From Metridium senile (lineage: Eukaryota; Cnidaria; Anthozoa; Actiniaria; Metridiidae), in contig OX459102.1 in assembly GCA_949775045.1 (NCBI GenBank), forward strand, positions 16,245,660 to 16,309,659: a stretch of DNA of 64,000 nucleotides. The letters are read 5' to 3'. Below are positions 60,137-64,000 of the stretch, in pieces; within the stretch, counting starts at the first letter, position 1; the number at the start of each line of letters is the position of its first letter. The notes beneath the pieces were generated by a model. That model was not told the DNA's origin. It saw only the letters and a program-made list of their open reading frames with translations, and did not search any database. The position numbers and the translations under genes were made by a program.

Positions 60137-63100
60137 TTATACTTCGTTCTGTAGTTTAACTGGGTCTTGTAATCGTAAGGAACTTGCCTCTTCTGTTGTG
60201 TTATGGTTAGAATCCTGTGTTGTGACGTCATTCGGTGTTTCTTCTATGTGATTGGTTGCGTAAGATTTCTTGGTCGTCGATGGAGTACTTGATTGATTGT
60301 GAAACTCAACTTGAACACTTTCCTAGAATCAGAGATAAAATACTTTGGTCAGGAATTACTGTACGTGGATGTCATACAGAGATGAGCCCCTCCCAGTAAA
60401 ATAACTGTTTCCCTGAAATGTTTTACCTTAAATCAACATTTAACTTTGAATATTTAATACATTCCAACACATTTAATTGTATTGTACTTCATATAAATAA
60501 CTGTATTCTCAGTAAATTATTCACACTGAAGATGAGATGGGTACACCTTGAAACATGTATGTTAATAAAACTCTGAAACTTCAAAATGTTATCAGAGTCA
60601 TCAAAATTATTATTCTATTTCTTTTAAAAACAAAGAAATATTTATTTTCTAATTTATTGATTAAAAACAAGAAATATCAGCTAACAGTTATCCTAAAAAG
60701 ACACTGAATTCTCAGTTAACAGGTAATTTTTTAGCCGTTTCTCAGTTAACAGTTAACCCCATTCAGGCACTGAAAATAATTTGGCAGTATCTCTTGTTCC
60801 CTTAAAATAAATGTGCTTGTTTCCTTGCTCCCTAAAACCTCTAGGAGGGGCTCAGAGATGAGTTCTAACTAAACGCCCTTACTTTTCCAGTGAGGTCATC
60901 CAATCTTGAGAGATAATCTCTACTTCTCGCCCTTCCTCTTGCTTTTAAAATGTTTCTTATTTCGCTAAGCATGTCGGATACTTCTTCTTTGATGTTGTGC
61001 ATCGCTATTAACTGGTCTTGGTCATTCGTCTGTTTCGGCTGGTTTTCTTTCCGTCTTCTTGCCCAGTATCGTCGGAGTAATTCTCTAACAGTGTTCTAAA
61101 CAAAAGAAAATAATAAAAATATAAATTACTTACGTGCACTTGTTTTTGAAACAAATTGTGGGTATATTTTGAGTTTTTAACGTTATTCTGTACCTAAAAT
61201 GTATAGGAAACAGGAAGTTAATCTTTGTAGTGTTACTTCCGGTGACGTCATGTTTTGGCGGGATTTTGTATTTCAACGCGCGCGCGCGCGGGCATGCAAC
61301 ACTAACATGTTGGTGTCTACTGGCGAATTAGGTTGCTGTGAAAGTTGTGAGTATTTCTTCATTTTTACACCGTAAATAATGACTATTTCACCTCAGTTTT
61401 GGTCAATTCTAATAGATAAGTGATTGTTTCATTGGTATGAGGATATATTCATTTATTTTGGCTCATTTTAGGAGAATAATTCTTCAATCTGTTGGCGACT
61501 AATGACATCAAATGCTTCAACTAGCTCGTGAGGTAAGCTCATAACTACTGCTTTGCATAAACTATCGTTATTATTTTCTAACTGATTTATTAAAACATTT
61601 TTGAATAAAGGTTAACAATAAAATACTTAGATAGAATAGTAGTAGAATAGAATATTATTTAGCTTGCTTCTTTCCAGGTTAATATGTTATTAGAATCTGA
61701 TAATTTATCTTCCGAGAAAGCTGAAAAATAATTTCTTTGAATAGAAATAGAGTTTTCAAACCCTGAATTGAAGATTACTGGAGATATATGATTTTCCTTT
61801 AGTTTGATTACAAGAATAGCTATGAGTTTGATATTATTCTGCTCAGCTCGCGAGAGGATTTGTTTTGGAGTTGATTAGATGTACAAATACACAGGAAACC
61901 CATAAGTCAAAGTGGTTGATTTTTCTTTGATTAAAATCTTTACGCAGTGTCTATATGTACGGCAGCCCGTCGCGGTCTTAAAAAAACTAAATGACAGGCA
62001 GTCCAAAATTTTGTACAAAATTCGAGAGAATGGCTGAAGTTTATCAAATCAAACTAGTTTTATTTCATATAGAAATATCAAGCGCTTATTTCGAGCTAAG
62101 CGGAATAGACCGATCCAAGGTTATTGCCGCCATCTTGTAGGGGGTGCAGAACTACTGGGGCGAGCAGTAAATGTATGTAACTTTGAACTTATATAACTCC
62201 ACTGGAAATTGCCGAATGTTCAATATAAACATTTCATATCAAAGATACTATGCATGGCTAAACCTGAGATCAAACTAAGGTTGTTAAATTATGCGAAACG
62301 TATGTAAACGGCGATTTCAAATCTCCCTATATTTACTGTGTAATTCTATATCGCTGAAACACAGTGTTTGTATGTAAATCTAAAATATTGATTACAGAGC
62401 CTGTAGCTCGTTTCCCAGCGCTATTTTTTGGATATGTTATTAACAAATGCAAAACCTTTGATATGCAATTTTAACTTTGCAAATCCAATGAATTGGAAGA
62501 AAAATATGTACTTTCAAAGTAGTCCAAAATCACATACATTTACTGCTCGCCCCAGTAATTCTGCACCCCCTACAAGATGGCGGCAATAACCTTGGATCGG
62601 TCTATTGGATAAGGACGTAGTGCCTTCCCTCTACATACTATATAGCCGGCTTGACACTTAGAAATTTTCGCCTTGACCTCAATGTACTCAACGACGTGAC
62701 TGAGTGTTGGGCGGTCGTAAGTTTTCTCAAAATCGAAAGGAAACTCTTTCAAACGGTAAATTGAACTAGTCTTAGTTCAAATAGAAAAGAAAGAGCTAAA
62801 AGAACTCTATTTATTGGTCATGTACAATTCAACTATCAACGATGTGTTACGTTACTGCCCGTCACGGTCTGGCATGGACTAAATGACAGGCAGTCCAAAC
62901 TTTTTGACGAAAAGTTTTGACGAAAATTTAAGACAGCGTTAATAGTTCTTTACAACATGAATTTATCTTTTGAAATCGATTGTCTTGACTTTTTGCTATA
63001 AAAAATTGCATTGACTGCCTGTCATTTAGTCCATGCCAGACCGTGACGGGCAGTAACGTAACACATCGTTGTTAGTTGAATTGTACATGACCAATAAATA

Positions 63101-64000
63101 GAGTTCTTTTAGCTCTCAATAAGGACTTGATATTGTGAAATAAAACTACTTCGATTTGAAGACATTTGAAAGCATTTTTTTTAGCTTTTATGACTGAAAA
63201 GTTTGGACTGCCTGTCATTTAGTCCATGCCAGACCGTGACGGGAAGTAACGTAACACATCGTTGATAGTTGAATTGTACATGACCAATAAATAGAGTTCT
63301 TTTAGCTCTTTCTTTTCTATTTGAACTAAGACTAGTTCAATTTACCGTTTGAAAGAGTTTCCTTTCGATTTTGAGAAAACTTACGACCGCCCAACACTCA
63401 GTCACGTCGTTGAGTACATTGAGGTCAAGGCGAAAATTTGTGTCAAGTGTCAAGCCGGCTATATAGTATGTAGAGGGAAGGCACTACGTCCCCGGGGGGG
63501 GGGGGGGGGGGGGGGGGTACTCCCTTTGTCCAAGTGGTAGGGGTGATCGGCGGAGATTTTGAAAATGACCCCTAAAAGGTACGCTCAGATACAAATCAAG
63601 CAGAGTAAAAACGACCCTTAGAACTGATTTTTTAGCCAAATCTCTAAATGGACCCTAAAAGGTACGCACTGGAAATATTTTAACCCTAAAAGGTACGCCG
63701 ATCACCCCTACCACTTTGATAAAGGAAGAACCCCCCCCGAGACTACGTCCTTATCCAATTCCGCTTAGCTCGAAATAAGCGCTTGATATTTCTATATGAA
63801 ATAAAACTAGTTTGATTTGATAAACTTCAGCCATTCTCTCGAATTTTGTACAAAATTTTGGACTGCCTGTCATTTAGTTTTTTTAAGACCGCGACGGGCT
63901 GCCGTACATATAGACACTGCGAAATCTTTACCTTGTAATCTTGTTTCTTTTGGTCTGCGTCTATTCTTGCCGCATCGTAAACTTTAAATCTATGCTGTAA
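60137..64000 (-). CDS. TRPC-like cation channel, C-terminal three exons (partial)
   Basis: Minus-strand exons: 64000-63932 (open at the window edge; possibly starting at 63994 after ttacag), 61095-60883 and 60322-60137, all joined in phase 0, with stop TAA at 60139-60137. Visible product is 155 residues at most. Exon 1 gives FKVYDAARIDADQKKQDYK. Exon 2 gives NTVRELLRRYWARRRKE, then ~18 residues, then NIKEEVSDMLSEIRNIL. This follows the conserved pattern after the TRPC pore domain (…V.R.L.KRY…, ~25 residues, IKQDISSLRYEVL), a cytosolic coiled-coil/CIRB-type segment. Exon 3 is a 61-residue Thr/Ser/Asn-rich tail. TRPC proteins form calcium-permeable channels in the plasma membrane. The pore itself is outside the window, so family rests on this segment alone. 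The first intron carries a young foldback transposon next to its donor. Confidence 0.6.
61230..61346 (+). promoter_or_regulatory. Promoter-like block in TRPC intron with candidate exon
   Basis: Close together on the plus strand: ACTTCCGGTGACGTCA (ETS site fused to a perfect CRE) at 61235-61250, TTTGGCGGGA (E2F-like) at 61254 and a (CG)n run at 61277-61290. Then comes a strong donor gtgagt at 61347. A possible next exon is 61472-61532 (acceptor catttttag-type, donor gtaagc). The spliced sequence has only short frames. It could start a plus-strand non-coding RNA or another gene. Confidence 0.35.
62107..62604. mobile_element. Nested foldback insertion in the left arm
   Basis: agaccgatccaaggttattg, then ccgccatcttgtagggggtgc, at the left pairs with the complement at the right (about 73-bp inverted repeats). 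It interrupts ...gcggaat|tggataagg..., which is continuous in the right arm, leaving a 2-bp AT duplication. Its ends carry the YY1-like AAGATGGCGGC. Confidence 0.75.
62608..62760 (-). other. Possible captured coding fragment, left-arm copy
   Basis: An open frame of unknown origin encodes LKEFPFDFEKTYDRPTLSHV, then VEYIEVKAKI. It is present in both arms (plus strand at 63346-63491 on the right) and stays open in both. I do not recognise the protein. It could be a captured host exon or a remnant of the element's own protein. Confidence 0.3.
63492..63741. mobile_element. Nested poly-G MITE in the right arm
   Basis: A ~250-bp insertion flanked by the 9-bp duplication ACTACGTCC (63483-63491 and 63742-63750). 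Its ends are ccggggg... (a run of about 25 G) and ...ccccccccgag. Inside, 'ccaagtggtaggggtgatcg' pairs with 'cgatcacccctaccactt', and 'cctaaaaggtacgc' is repeated three times. The left arm lacks it, so it postdates the palindrome. Confidence 0.75.

Larger units (their letters stand above)
61943..63921. mobile_element. Young foldback element with 9-bp TSD (Mutator-like ends)
   Basis: The element starts CGCAGTGTCTATATGTACGG and ends with the exact complement. The outer ~163 bp of the two arms are identical by eye. A perfect 9-bp duplication AAATCTTTA flanks it (61934-61942 and 63922-63930). Long terminal inverted repeats with 9-bp duplications are typical of Mutator-like elements. Arms continue inward (about 310 bp more each) after removing two nested insertions. 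A motif like cccgtcacggtctggcatgg followed by actaaatgacaggcagtcca recurs five times inside, so elements of one family are probably stacked. No transposase frame is present. Confidence 0.8.

Overview
The window is animal (metazoan) nuclear DNA. It is AT-rich, its genes are split by GT-AG introns of roughly 0.35 to 6.5 kb, and it is crowded with foldback (MITE-like) elements, minisatellites and simple repeats. The recognisable genes are of animal type (ETS transcription factors, MON2, a TRPC-like channel, choline dehydrogenase, cytochrome P450). Repeat density and repeat style suggest a non-vertebrate, probably marine, animal. I cannot fix the phylum from the sequence.

Layout. (1) 0.9-1.34 kb, minus strand: the first two coding exons of a MON2-like gene that runs off the left edge, with a YY1/CCAAT promoter motif about 140 bp upstream of its ATG. 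(2) 7.2-36 kb, plus strand: three tandem, small, three-exon ETS-domain genes (called ETS-A, -B and -C here; predicted 197, 203 and 239 aa). They share the same intron position inside the ETS domain and are separated by repeat-rich spacers, including a 2-kb near-perfect palindrome flanked by TTAA. (3) 43.4-44.2 kb, minus strand: a decayed cytochrome P450 with a frameshift and missing exons. (4) 45.07-57.03 kb, plus strand: a complete eight-exon choline dehydrogenase (predicted 586 aa). Its fourth intron holds a full-length Ty3/gypsy LTR retrotransposon (47346-52151) with identical 127-bp LTRs, a 5-bp target duplication and one uninterrupted 1412-codon gag-pol frame. (5) 60.1-64.0 kb, minus strand: the last three coding exons of a TRPC-like channel gene that continues past the right edge. 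Its intron carries a very young 2-kb foldback element with identical terminal inverted repeats and a perfect 9-bp target duplication. The element starts 10 bp from the splice donor and contains two further nested insertions.

How the parts relate. The three ETS genes are a lineage-local expansion: the DNA-binding domain is conserved while the short tails have diverged, apart from a possible C-terminal CxC motif. ETS-type sites (ACCGGAAGT/ACTTCCG) lie upstream of all three, so auto- or cross-regulation is a reasonable hypothesis. Otherwise the neighbouring genes are functionally unrelated housekeeping or channel genes, and the character of the region is set by its mobile DNA. All exon joins are inferred from splice consensus, reading frame and remembered family sequences; no transcript data or database search was available.
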